A stretch of 38,800 nt of DNA from the NCBI GenBank assembly GCA_001512665.1, contig LFSF01000038.1, positions 65,859 to 104,658 of the forward strand, read 5' to 3'. This DNA comes from Clostridiales bacterium DTU073. GTDB taxonomy: Bacteria; Bacillota; Peptococcia; DRI-13; DTU073. Below, piece after piece: positions 14,399 through 22,995 of this stretch. Position 1 is the first letter of the stretch. Every line of letters begins with the position of its first letter. The notes beneath the pieces are model-generated. The model ran no database searches. It saw only the letters and a list, made by a program, of their open reading frames with translations, and was not told the DNA's origin. Both the position numbers and the translations under genes were made by a program.

Positions 14399-15004
14399 AT
14401 GAAAAATAAGAAAAAAGTTATTATCGTAACAGATGGTGATAAAATTGCCCGAGAAGCAGTGGAAATAGCTGCAAAGGAAAAGGGATGTCGTTGTATCTCT
14501 TCTTCTGCAGGAAATCCTACACCGCTGACAGGACAGCAGGTTGTTGATTTAATTAATTCTACTCCTTATGATCCGGTAGTAGTTATGGTTGACGACCGTG
14601 GCGCAGCGGGGAAAGGTCAAGGAGAAAGAGTGATGGAATATATGATCAAGCATCCGGATATACAAATTATTGGCGTGGTTGCTGTTGCTTCTAACACTGA
14701 AAATATACAGGGAGCTCATGTTGACTGTGCAGTAACTAAAGATAAAGAGGTTATAAAAGGTGAAGTAAATAAAGATGGCACCCCGATATCTGATGAAGCT
14801 GTAATCAAGGGAGATACAGTGGATATTTTAAATCGGTACAATCAGGAAATACCTTTAATTGTAGGGGTCGGAGATATAGGAAAAATGGATGATTGTGATA
14901 AAACAGAGTACGGAGCTCAAATAACAGCAAAAGCCTTAGGTTTAATTCTGGATAATTATAAAGAAGGGAGAACTAATCTTGGGTTGGAAAATAGGAATAC
15001 CTAG
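14399..15004 (+). CDS. spoVAEA: SpoVAEA, stage V sporulation protein AE (soluble)
   Basis: The 201-residue soluble protein matches the SpoVAEA family: VIIVTDGDKIAREAVEIAA, ISSSAGNPTPL, VVVMVDDRGAAGKGQGE and IVGVGDIGKMDD. It has no membrane segment. Its exact role in dipicolinate transport or germination is not settled in the literature I know. Both GTG 14393 and ATG 14399 are possible starts, each with its own purine-rich site; I chose the ATG, 9 bases after AGGGG. The 3' end overlaps the next gene's TTG start by 26 bases. Confidence 0.9.
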   Translation: MKNKKKVIIVTDGDKIAREAVEIAAKEKGCRCISSSAGNPTPLTGQQVVDLINSTPYDPVVVMVDDRGAAGKGQGERVMEYMIKHPDIQIIGVVAVASNTENIQGAHVDCAVTKDKEVIKGEVNKDGTPISDEAVIKGDTVDILNRYNQEIPLIVGVGDIGKMDDCDKTEYGAQITAKALGLILDNYKEGRTNLGLENRNT

Positions 15005-16013
15005 AGCGTTATTCTATTATACATATTTCCCTTTATGGACGACCTTTTTTCAAGCATTAGGTGTGGAAGTAGTTGTATCTCCACCAACTAATAAAGCCAT
15101 TTTAGACCAAGGGACAAAAAGTGTTGTTGATGAAACCTGTTTACCGGTAAAGGTGTTTTTTGGTCATGCGGCAACTTTTACTAATAAAAATGTTGATTTT
15201 TTATTTGTTCCTCGTTTAATTAGTGTGGAAAAAAAGGCTTACATTTGTCCTAAATTTATGGGGCTTCCAGATATGCTGTCTGCCAGTAAAATAAAACATC
15301 CTCCGTTGATTAAGCCGGTTGTGAATAAAGTTAAATCAGAGCAAGATACACACTTTTTATGGGATTGTGCCAGCCCCTTTACCGGAAAGTGGTTAAAAAT
15401 AAAAAAAGCTTGGCATGATGCGGAGCAGGAACAAAGGAATTATGAGCAGAAATTAATAAGGAAATATCTTGATATTACTGATGATCGTAAGTTGAATATT
15501 CTACTTTTAGGACATGATTATAATTTATATGATCATTATGTTAATATGGGACTTTGGCAGAAACTGCAGGATTTAGATTGTACTGTATTTACTCCGGCAC
15601 AGTTTTCCAAAGAAGAAAGAGACTCGCAGTTAAGGAAATTTCCCAAGTCAATTTTTTGGACATATGGTCGTAACTTATTAGGTGCAGTGTATAGTTTTAT
15701 GCAACGCCCAGGCAAGAAAGGTGTGATTGTTCTTTCATCATTTGGCTGTGGCATAGACTCATTTATTGATAACTTGATTATCAGACGCCTTGTTGAACAA
15801 AAAATTCCGTATTTAAATGTAATTTTAGATGAACATACGGGTGAGGGTGGTTTGGTCACAAGGTTAGAAGCTTTTATAGATATTATTCGCTGGAGGAGGG
15901 ATTATCATCAAAATTACGTTTCCTCATATGGGCAATACGTGGGTTGCTGTAAAGGGAATGTTGGAGTACATGGGACTAAATGTGATTGTACCACCTCGTC
16001 CTACAAAAGATAG
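14979..16013 (+). CDS. DUF2229/COG3580-like protein, related to 2-hydroxyacyl-CoA dehydratase activase
   Basis: The protein begins (M)GWKIGIPRALFYY, the hallmark start of DUF2229 proteins. It contains DETCLPVKVFFGHA, a Cys-containing segment, and EHTGEGGLVTRLEAFID near the end. The family is found fused to BcrAD/HgdC-type ATPases or beside HgdB-like proteins, and is thought to bind iron-sulfur clusters. No ATPase domain is present here. The TTG start at 14979 follows AAGGGAG by 8 bases. Family homology seems to end near residue 308. The last 35 or so residues overlap the next gene and look like a run-on past a lost stop. Confidence 0.8.
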   Translation: MGWKIGIPRALFYYTYFPLWTTFFQALGVEVVVSPPTNKAILDQGTKSVVDETCLPVKVFFGHAATFTNKNVDFLFVPRLISVEKKAYICPKFMGLPDMLSASKIKHPPLIKPVVNKVKSEQDTHFLWDCASPFTGKWLKIKKAWHDAEQEQRNYEQKLIRKYLDITDDRKLNILLLGHDYNLYDHYVNMGLWQKLQDLDCTVFTPAQFSKEERDSQLRKFPKSIFWTYGRNLLGAVYSFMQRPGKKGVIVLSSFGCGIDSFIDNLIIRRLVEQKIPYLNVILDEHTGEGGLVTRLEAFIDIIRWRRDYHQNYVSSYGQYVGCCKGNVGVHGTKCDCTTSSYKR

Positions 16014-17010
16014 TTTATCTTTAGGAGTACAACATTCACCTGAATTTGCCTGTATTCCGCTAAAAATTTGTATTGGTAATCTTATTGAAGCAAATCAACT
16101 TGGCGCAGATACTTTTCTGATGGTAGGTGGCTGTGGCCCTTGTCGGTTTGGTTTATATGGACAGCTGATGAAAGAGATTTTTCAGGATTTGGGTATAAAT
16201 TATCATACCTTAATTATTGAACCACCTGATACAGGCTATTGGCAGTTTGTTACACGGGTGAAAAAGGTAATTGGACCTGTTTCTTGGTGGAAAATTATAC
16301 AAGGGATTCAATTAGGCTACAAAAAGGCTGTTATAGTTGATAAATTAGAAAAATATGTTCAGGAGATTAGACCACGGGAATTTAACAAAGGTACGGCAGA
16401 TAAGATTTTTAATAATGCTTTGCAAATGATTGATCAGACTCAAAATCTTGATGAATTGGAAGAGGTTTTTTGTTTAACTAAAGAAAAATTATGGCATATA
16501 CCGCAGGATGAATCCAAAGATGTGCTTAAAATCGGCTTAGTCGGAGAAATATACACGCTTTTAGAACCATTTGCCAGTTTAGAGATAGAAAAGAAACTCG
16601 GGAAGATGGGTGCTTATGTGCATAGATCCTTGTATTTAAGCGATTGGGTGAAGGAGCATTTACTCACAACCAGGTTTTTCAAATTGAAGGGAAATGATTA
16701 TCGTTCCTATGCCAGTCCTTTTTTAAATCACTTCGTTGGCGGACACGGAATTGAAAGTATCGGGGCTAGTGTGGCTTTCGCCCAAGAAGGTTATAATGGG
16801 ATTGTACAAGTTGCTCCTTTGACTTGTATGCCGGAAATTGTCGCTCATAATATTTTCCCTCAAGTTAGTGATAAATACGGGATTCCCGTATTGAATATTT
16901 ATGTTGATGAACAAACCGGCGAAACCGGACTTGAAACAAGGCTGGAAGCCTTTATAGAACTATTGGAAGCTAAGAGGAAAAAAGTTGACCGCAAAATAAC
17001 AATATGTTAA
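15928..17010 (+). CDS. HgdB-like (COG3581) iron-sulfur protein
   Basis: This 360-residue product belongs to the 2-hydroxyacyl-CoA dehydratase/double-cubane protein group. It shows HSPEFACIPLKICIGN, GGCGPCRFGLYG (cluster-binding Cys residues), PLTCMPEIVAHN and DEQTGETGLETRLEAFIELL. The last of these echoes the end of the upstream protein, so the two are distant paralogues. The given ATG has no binding site. The conserved N-terminus KITFPHMGNTW continues upstream, and GGAGGAGGG at 15892-15900 points to initiation at ATT/ATC codons 15901-15909. The substrate is unknown, and no dedicated ATPase activase lies nearby. Confidence 0.8.
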   Translation: MGNTWVAVKGMLEYMGLNVIVPPRPTKDSLSLGVQHSPEFACIPLKICIGNLIEANQLGADTFLMVGGCGPCRFGLYGQLMKEIFQDLGINYHTLIIEPPDTGYWQFVTRVKKVIGPVSWWKIIQGIQLGYKKAVIVDKLEKYVQEIRPREFNKGTADKIFNNALQMIDQTQNLDELEEVFCLTKEKLWHIPQDESKDVLKIGLVGEIYTLLEPFASLEIEKKLGKMGAYVHRSLYLSDWVKEHLLTTRFFKLKGNDYRSYASPFLNHFVGGHGIESIGASVAFAQEGYNGIVQVAPLTCMPEIVAHNIFPQVSDKYGIPVLNIYVDEQTGETGLETRLEAFIELLEAKRKKVDRKITIC

Positions 17011-17075
17011 CATACCTTAAGATAAAAAATGGTGTAAAGTGGAGATGTGTACGGAAAAATGAGGAGTGAAAGTAA

Positions 17076-18392
17076 ATGAAGTTGCAAGGTACAATGAGGA
17101 TAAATGACCAAGGTCATTTGTGTATTGGTGGATGTGATACCGTCGTATTAGCGAAAAAATTCGGAACACCTTTATACGTAATTGACGAGGAACATTTAAG
17201 GCAAATTTGTCGTGACTATTATCAAGCCTTTATGCAAAAATATCCTAAAAATAGAGTACTATATGCCAGTAAAGCATTCTTTACTAAGGCAATGGCGAAG
17301 ATTATTAAGCAAGAAAAATTAGGTTTAGATGTAGTATCCGGTGGTGAATTATATACGGCAATCCAAGCCGGCTTCTCACCGGAGCTTCTCTATTTTCATG
17401 GGAATAACAAATCAGTTGAAGAAATAAACTATGCACTTGATTGTAAGATTGGCCGTTTTGTGGTTGATAATCTTTACGAACTAGAACTGCTAAATGGGAT
17501 TTGTGCTGAACGGAAGGAAGTGGCGAGAATTCATCTGAGAATCACTCCCGGTATCGAAGCACATACCCATGAATATATTCAAACTGGACAAATAGATTCA
17601 AAATTTGGGGTTGCTATAGCTACAGGGCAAGCCATGGAAATTATCAAGAAAGCCTTATCTTTAGCCAATATTGAGTTAAAAGGACTTCATTGTCATATTG
17701 GTTCGCAAATTTTTGAAATCAATTCTTTCCGTCATGCCGCTGAAGTGATGATGGATTTTCTTCATAAAGTAAAAGAAGAAACAGGTAGAGAATTGGAAGA
17801 GTTAAATTTGGGTGGAGGCTTTGGCATCTATTATCACAAGGGTGATACCCCTGCTTCTGTTAGTGATTTTGCTCATATAATCATAAGTACTGTAGAGGAA
17901 AAAGCGAAAGAATTAAAAATGAAGATTCCCAATATAATTATTGAGCCAGGTCGGTCTATCGTTGGTACCGCGGGCACAACTCTTTATACGATCGGTTCCA
18001 TCAAGCATATTCCTGGAGTTAGAACATATGTTGCTGTTGATGGAGGAATGGCTGACAATCCTCGTCCTGCTCTTTACAAAGCACTCTATGAAGCAGCTGT
18101 TGCCAACAAAATGAAAACAAAGGCAACTGAAGAAGTTTCGATTACGGGAAAATGTTGTGAATCAGGAGATATGTTAATTTGGGATATAAAACTTCCTCCG
18201 ATGGTCAGTGGTGATATATTAGCAGTATCTTGTACGGGAGCTTACACCTATTCCATGTCCAGTAATTATAATCGCTTGCCGAGACCGGCAGTTGTTTTAG
18301 TCAATCAGGGAGAAGCGGATATTATCGTGGCCAGAGAAACATATGCCGATTTAATTCGCAATGACCTTGTTCCGGACAGGTTGGATGTATGA
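17076..18392 (+). CDS. lysA: Diaminopimelate decarboxylase
   Basis: The 438-residue fold-type III PLP enzyme has the cofactor Lys in LYASKAFFTKAM, CHIGSQI, the glycine loop LGGGFGIYY, EPGRSIVG and the C-terminal CESGDM with the catalytic Cys of the dimer interface. It makes L-lysine from meso-diaminopimelate; in spore formers this step competes with dipicolinate and cortex precursor supply. AGGAGTG precedes the ATG. lysA also follows the spoVA operon in B. subtilis, so the synteny supports the call. Confidence 0.97.
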   Translation: MKLQGTMRINDQGHLCIGGCDTVVLAKKFGTPLYVIDEEHLRQICRDYYQAFMQKYPKNRVLYASKAFFTKAMAKIIKQEKLGLDVVSGGELYTAIQAGFSPELLYFHGNNKSVEEINYALDCKIGRFVVDNLYELELLNGICAERKEVARIHLRITPGIEAHTHEYIQTGQIDSKFGVAIATGQAMEIIKKALSLANIELKGLHCHIGSQIFEINSFRHAAEVMMDFLHKVKEETGRELEELNLGGGFGIYYHKGDTPASVSDFAHIIISTVEEKAKELKMKIPNIIIEPGRSIVGTAGTTLYTIGSIKHIPGVRTYVAVDGGMADNPRPALYKALYEAAVANKMKTKATEEVSITGKCCESGDMLIWDIKLPPMVSGDILAVSCTGAYTYSMSSNYNRLPRPAVVLVNQGEADIIVARETYADLIRNDLVPDRLDV

Positions 18393-18410
18393 TAAGGATG
18401 TGATTACATT

Positions 18411-18596
18411 ATGGATAATAGTAAAAAAAGAAAAAAGTTATTTATATTAATTGTAATTTGCTTGTTACTAGTGATTGTAGCACCGTTTATTATCCATCTT
18501 TTAGTGGATAATTATGTTGTTAATTTCATCTTGCGAAGTGTGTTAGTGCTAGTCATTATTTATTTAATTCTGGAAATTTTAAATGTGTATAAATAA
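18411..18596 (+). CDS. Small membrane protein (61 aa)
   Basis: I do not recognise a family. The protein has a basic start (KKRKK), a hydrophobic segment at about residues 9-32, a short polar turn near LVDNY, and a second segment at about 37-57. It is therefore a two-helix hairpin with both ends inside. AAGGATGTG lies roughly 8 bases before the ATG, a moderate site. It follows lysA by 18 bases and precedes the nucleotidyltransferase gene by 27, so it is likely in the same transcript. Confidence 0.6.
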   Translation: MDNSKKRKKLFILIVICLLLVIVAPFIIHLLVDNYVVNFILRSVLVLVIIYLILEILNVYK

Positions 18597-18623
18597 ACTA
18601 TGGATCGGGATGTTAAGTAAATT

Positions 18624-19838
18624 GTGATTAAAAATTATCTTTTTCCGGACAATCTAATTTTATACTGGATTAGAAAGCTTAAAGAAGAAGAGCCTCTTTT
18701 TCTTGTCGGGGGATCTGTTCGTGATTTCTTGTTACAAAGAGCGTATCGGGATTATGATTTTCTTCTGGAAGGAGATGTTTTTTCTTTTGTCTCTAGATTA
18801 AAAGAGAAAATTGGAGGAAAAGCAGTTTTTAATAAACGATTCCTGACGGCAACTTTGAAGTTGAAAGAAATTACACTTGATTTCGCCTCAGCACGTAAAG
18901 AACATTACAGTCGACCGGGAAGTTTACCTCGGGTTATGCCAACAAGCTGGCAGGAAGATTTAAAAAGACGGGATTTTACTATTAACACACTGGCAATCCC
19001 GCTACTGAAAGAAGGATGGGGCGAAATAATTGACCTTTGTGATGGACAAAAGGATTTATCTCAAGGTTTAATTCGTATTTTGCATGAACAAAGCTTTAAA
19101 GATGACCCTACGCGTATTCTGAGAGCTATTCGTTATAAAAATCGTTTAGGATTTACTATTGAAAAAACAACATTAGAAAGATTAAAACAAAGCTGGCCGT
19201 ATTTAGAAAAGGTTTCACCTCGCCGTAGACTTAAAGAATGGCAGCTTCTTTGTACAGAAGATACTGTAGAGCAAAGTATGAAGGATATTTTTGATTTAGG
19301 TGGATGGCCTTATTTTACTGGGGGATTGCTGTCAGTACAGCAGATTAAGACCTGGGCTTCCTGGCAGTTACCTAAGCAGTTACCTAAAGAGATATGTCCA
19401 TGGTATTATTATCTTTTATTATTTTTGATTAAGGAACAGCACCAACTTGCAGTTATTTCTTCCTATTGGGGTTTATATCCTCAAGAAAAAGATGGACTAA
19501 AGCGAATACTGGTATTGGTGCAAAACCAAAAACAATTAGATCAACTTACAAGACGACAGCTCTTAGCTCGAATCAAAGAACTTCCATCGGAAGGAAGGTA
19601 TTTCTTGTTTAGGGAAAACCCTCAATGGGGTGAATCTTGGGATGATTTTTGTCAGGAAATAATTGCCAACAAAATGCCGGTACGGGGAAGTGATTTGTTA
19701 AAGCTTGGAATTAAGCAGGGACCGGAAGTAGGCAAACTTCTTCTGCGTTTGGAAGAGTTTTACCGAATGCATTTTTTCAATACAAAAAAAGAGGGGTTAG
19801 AGTTGGCTAACCGGTTATTAAAGGGGGAAAATAAATGA
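18624..19838 (+). CDS. CCA tRNA nucleotidyltransferase-family protein
   Basis: The 404-residue protein has the class II nucleotidyltransferase head: FLVGGSVRDFLL, the catalytic RDYDFLLEGD, RRDFTINTLAIP and DDPTRILRAIRYKNRLGF. A helical tail domain follows. It adds CCA, or part of it, to tRNA 3' ends; poly(A) polymerase or an A- or CC-adding enzyme cannot be excluded from sequence alone. The start is GTG 18624, with a weak site. The stop region overlaps the next gene's ATG by 4 bases. A perfect 12-bp tandem duplication in the tail domain gives QLPKQLPK. Confidence 0.88.
   Translation: MIKNYLFPDNLILYWIRKLKEEEPLFLVGGSVRDFLLQRAYRDYDFLLEGDVFSFVSRLKEKIGGKAVFNKRFLTATLKLKEITLDFASARKEHYSRPGSLPRVMPTSWQEDLKRRDFTINTLAIPLLKEGWGEIIDLCDGQKDLSQGLIRILHEQSFKDDPTRILRAIRYKNRLGFTIEKTTLERLKQSWPYLEKVSPRRRLKEWQLLCTEDTVEQSMKDIFDLGGWPYFTGGLLSVQQIKTWASWQLPKQLPKEICPWYYYLLLFLIKEQHQLAVISSYWGLYPQEKDGLKRILVLVQNQKQLDQLTRRQLLARIKELPSEGRYFLFRENPQWGESWDDFCQEIIANKMPVRGSDLLKLGIKQGPEVGKLLLRLEEFYRMHFFNTKKEGLELANRLLKGENK
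19364..19387 (+). repeat. Two perfect tandem copies of a 12-bp unit
   Basis: GCAGTTACCTAA occurs twice in a row inside the nucleotidyltransferase gene and duplicates four residues (QLPK) in frame. It looks like a recent replication-slippage event in a linker of the tail domain. Confidence 0.85.
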
Positions 19839-20449
19839 ATCTACAAGGGTTAGTTATTAGTTTACCGGCAATATTGTTAGCATTAAGTGTTCATGAATTT
19901 GCACATGGTTATGTTGCCTATAGGTTAGGGGATATGACTCCTAAATATCAGGGACGGCTTACCCTTAATCCGTTGGCCCATTTGGACCTTATCGGAACAA
20001 TAATGCTCATTTTCGTACATTTTGGTTGGGCCAAACCGGTTCTGGTTAATCCGGTAAATTTTCGTGTAGACCAAAAGAAAGGAATGCTTTATGTTGCCTT
20101 GGCCGGACCGCTTTCTAATGTTCTGCTTGCTTTAACCGGAGGCATATTATACAATCTACTTGTTAAGATGAATGCTGGTTATTTTTGGATTCTTTTAGTT
20201 CAATTTTTAATTATTATTAATGTAAATTTAGCTGTATTTAATTTAATTCCCATACCACCCCTGGACGGTTCAAAGATTCTGGCCGGTTTACTTCCTTATA
20301 AAATGCACCATATTGTTTATCAACTGGAAGCATATGGTCCGATTATCCTTATTCTTTTACTTGTAACTAATGTTTTCGGTACGATTTTTGGTCCTATTAT
20401 TGGTGGCATACTGGATATTATTATGCGAATCAGTAATTTAATTATATAG
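19835..20449 (+). CDS. Site-2 protease family membrane metalloprotease (M50)
   Basis: The 204-residue integral membrane protein has the zinc-binding HEFAH motif (H20, E21, H24). Near residue 140 it has the second motif NLIPIPPLDGSK, with the third ligand Asp. Hydrophobic segments surround both. It lacks PDZ and CBS domains, as do the short YwhC-type members. Substrates of this branch are unknown, and cleavage of membrane-bound regulators is the family theme. It overlaps the upstream gene by 4 bases and precedes trpS by 23. Confidence 0.9.
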   Translation: MNLQGLVISLPAILLALSVHEFAHGYVAYRLGDMTPKYQGRLTLNPLAHLDLIGTIMLIFVHFGWAKPVLVNPVNFRVDQKKGMLYVALAGPLSNVLLALTGGILYNLLVKMNAGYFWILLVQFLIIINVNLAVFNLIPIPPLDGSKILAGLLPYKMHHIVYQLEAYGPIILILLLVTNVFGTIFGPIIGGILDIIMRISNLII

Positions 20450-20472
20450 TTGACCGGGAGGTAATAATTATC

Positions 20473-21459
20473 ATGAAAAAAGGTAATATTTTTAGTGGCA
20501 TGCGTCCTACTGGCAGATTACATATTGGTCATTTAAGCGTTTTAAATAACTGGATTAAGTTGCAAAATGATTATAATTGTTTTTTCGGTATTGTTGATTG
20601 GCATGCATTGACAACGGCTTTTGATTATACAGAAACAATTCAGGATAACATTCGGATGATGTTGTTAGATTGGTTAAGTGCCGGACTAGATCCGGAAAAA
20701 AGCACTATTTTTGTTCAATCAAACGTAAAAGAACATGGCGAACTACATCTTTTACTATCCATGATTACCCCTCTTTCTTGGTTGGAAAGAGTACCAACAT
20801 ATAAAGATCAAATTCAACAATTAGGCAGTCAAGGTAAGGATATTTCAACCTATGGTTTTTTAGGTTATCCTCTGTTAATGGCTGCTGATATTCTTGTTTA
20901 TAGGTCAAATTTAGTCCCGGTTGGTGAGGATCAGCTACCTCATCTGGAGTTTACTCGGGAGATTTGTCGGCGTTTTAATTATCTTTACAAATGTGAAATC
21001 TTCCCGGAACCTCAGGCTGAATTAGCTAAAGTAGCCATGTTACCCGGAGTTGACGGTCGTAAAATGAGCAAAAGTTATAATAATGATATTCCTTTAGGGG
21101 CTAGCAGTGAAGAGATTTGGGAGAAGGTTCAGCTAATGGTGACAGACCCTGCCCGCATTAGGAAAACGGATCCCGGACATCCTGAGGTTTGTATTGTTCA
21201 TACTTATCATAGTATTTATAGTGCATTAGGCATTGAAGAATTACGTGAGGATTGTCGTCAAGGAAAGATGGGCTGTGTGGTCTGTAAAAAAAGGCTCGCC
21301 AAAATTATCGATGAACAATTAGCACCTTTGCGGGAAAAACGTGATTATTATGAGCAAAAACCGGAATTGCTTACGGAAATTTTGGCTGAGGGTGCTCGGA
21401 AAGCCAGAATAACCGCAGGTGAAACTATGGAATTAGTTCGTTCAGCTATGAATATATAA
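20473..21459 (+). CDS. trpS: Tryptophanyl-tRNA synthetase
   Basis: This 328-residue class I synthetase has RPTGRLHIGH (HIGH motif) near the N-terminus, GEDQLPHLEFTREICRRFN, and an exact KMSKS in RKMSKSYNN. The length is standard for the bacterial enzyme. It charges tRNA-Trp. GGGAGG lies 12 bases before the ATG. The upstream gap is too short for a T-box leader, so this copy is probably controlled from an upstream promoter. Confidence 0.97.
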   Translation: MKKGNIFSGMRPTGRLHIGHLSVLNNWIKLQNDYNCFFGIVDWHALTTAFDYTETIQDNIRMMLLDWLSAGLDPEKSTIFVQSNVKEHGELHLLLSMITPLSWLERVPTYKDQIQQLGSQGKDISTYGFLGYPLLMAADILVYRSNLVPVGEDQLPHLEFTREICRRFNYLYKCEIFPEPQAELAKVAMLPGVDGRKMSKSYNNDIPLGASSEEIWEKVQLMVTDPARIRKTDPGHPEVCIVHTYHSIYSALGIEELREDCRQGKMGCVVCKKRLAKIIDEQLAPLREKRDYYEQKPELLTEILAEGARKARITAGETMELVRSAMNI

Positions 21460-21477
21460 AATGGGGCATGATATAAA

Positions 21478-22230
21478 ATGGCCTATCAAGTAAAATTACC
21501 TGTTTATGAAGGTCCCATGGACCTTCTCCTAGATTTAATTGAAGAAAATGAGATTGATATTTATAATATTCCTATAGCTCAGATTACGCAGCAATATTTA
21601 GATTATATTAATCTGGCAGGGAAATTAGATTTAGAATTGACCAGCGAATTTTTGATAATGGCCTGTACTTTACTTTCTATTAAAGCAAAAATGCTTTTAC
21701 CTAAACCGGTTGTAGAAACGGTGAATGAGGAACAGGAAATTGATCCTCGGGAAGAATTAGTTCAAAAATTATTAGAATACAAGGAGTATAAAGAAAAAGC
21801 TAAGCTATTTGAGGAATTAGAAGAACGTCAAGCCCAATATTATTGGCGAGAAATAGATGATGTTGAATTATTAAAAAAATTCCCACCTTCTAATCCTATT
21901 GGGGATGTAAAGTGGGAAGACTTGGTTTCTGTTTTTAATAAAGTTTTGGAAAGAGCTGAAAAAAGAGTTGAATCTCTCTCTTTAAACCGAGAAAAGGTCT
22001 CCATAAAAGATAAAATTAAATTTATCATGTTAAAGCTAAAAGAAAAGCAAAGTGGTCTTTCTTTTTATCAATTAATTTCCGATGCAGTCAGTAAGGAAGA
22101 AATTATTGTTACATTTCTAGCTCTTTTGGAACTAATCAAACGTAATAAAATTATAGTTCGACAAAAAGGTTTATTTCAAGACATCTACCTTTATCTCAAC
22201 ACAATTGAGGAGGGACAGGATCATGCCTAG
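21478..22230 (+). CDS. scpA: ScpA, kleisin subunit of the SMC condensin
   Basis: The 250-residue protein starts with YEGPMDLLLDLIEENEIDIYNIPIA, the conserved SMC-neck-binding domain of ScpA. An acidic middle region (residues about 80-100) and a winged-helix C-terminus (about 175-250) follow. It bridges the SMC dimer and ScpB in chromosome organisation. The binding site upstream is weak (GGGGC). scpB begins inside its last codons, which argues for coupled translation. Confidence 0.95.
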   Translation: MAYQVKLPVYEGPMDLLLDLIEENEIDIYNIPIAQITQQYLDYINLAGKLDLELTSEFLIMACTLLSIKAKMLLPKPVVETVNEEQEIDPREELVQKLLEYKEYKEKAKLFEELEERQAQYYWREIDDVELLKKFPPSNPIGDVKWEDLVSVFNKVLERAEKRVESLSLNREKVSIKDKIKFIMLKLKEKQSGLSFYQLISDAVSKEEIIVTFLALLELIKRNKIIVRQKGLFQDIYLYLNTIEEGQDHA

Positions 22231-22744
22231 TCTTTTTCCTGATGATGCGAAAAGTATTATAGAAGCTTTATTGTTTGTAGCAAGTGAACCGCTTTCTGTC
22301 AAAACTATTGCCGGAATTATTGAACGTTCGGAATATGACGTAGAATTAATTTTAAAGGAAATAAAGGCTGAATGTGAACGAGAAATGAAAGGTTATTGTT
22401 TGCTCGAGGTTGCTGATGGCTATTCTTTTGTTACCCGTCCTGAATATGCACCATATATTGAAAAATTAGTAAAACCCCGGCTTAATAACCTTACACAAGC
22501 AGCCTTGGAAACTTTGGCGATTATTGCTTTTAAGCAACCGGTAACTAAGAGCGAGATTGATGAAATACGTGGTGTAAATAGTGACAGTGCGATTAGTACC
22601 TTATTAGCTCGTGCTTTAATCGAAGAGGCCGGTCGCAAGGAAGGTCCGGGCCGCCCTATAATTTATCGGACAACCAAAGATTTTTTGAAATATTTCGGTT
22701 TGAAAAATATAAAAGAATTGACCGAGATAGCTGAGAAGAATTAA
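22223..22744 (+). CDS. scpB: ScpB, condensin accessory protein
   Basis: The 173-residue protein has the two winged-helix domains of ScpB: IIEALLFVASEPLSV near the start, then ALETLAIIAFKQPVTKSEIDEIRGV, and GRPIIYRTTKDFLKYFGL near the end. It binds ScpA. The ATG at 22223 follows GAGGAGGG and overlaps scpA by 8 bases. The stop overlaps the stop of the convergent minus-strand reading frame by 2 bases. Confidence 0.95.
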   Translation: MPSLFPDDAKSIIEALLFVASEPLSVKTIAGIIERSEYDVELILKEIKAECEREMKGYCLLEVADGYSFVTRPEYAPYIEKLVKPRLNNLTQAALETLAIIAFKQPVTKSEIDEIRGVNSDSAISTLLARALIEEAGRKEGPGRPIIYRTTKDFLKYFGLKNIKELTEIAEKN

Positions 22745-22995
22745 ACAAAGTTAATTTTTATCGGAGTAGTATTACCGGTATTAAAATTCTTTTTCGGACG
22801 GTATATCGGTTGTAAGGGAGTAGCGAATTCTGCATCAATAGTTTTTACCTCTGTCACATTTGCATTTTCCTCATCAGTTTCTGCTGGTTTTATGGTGATA
22901 GTATCTATTTTAATGTTTGTAGGTCTGGGGCAGGGCTCACCCGGACATGGTTTTGGGCAAGGTGCCGGGCAAGGAGTAGGACAAGGACTGGGCAA
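22741..22995 (-). pseudogene. Frameshifted 3' part of the DUF2935/Cys-Pro repeat gene
   Basis: This frame continues the Cys-Pro repeat (PSPCPTPCPAPCPKPCP) that begins in the upstream frame, then carries about 60 residues ending TTPIKINFV. The two frames overlap in the repeat, and one base inserted there would join them. I take it as the displaced C-terminus of the DUF2935 protein rather than a separate gene, since its own ATG is internal to the repeat and has no binding site. The stop abuts scpB, as a real gene end would. Confidence 0.65.

Noticed and set aside
17011-17075. Possible lysine riboswitch before lysA
   Set aside because: The gap is only 65 bases, too short for the aptamer, and shows no matching stems.
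20450-20472. Possible T-box leader before trpS
   Set aside because: Only 23 bases separate it from the upstream gene.
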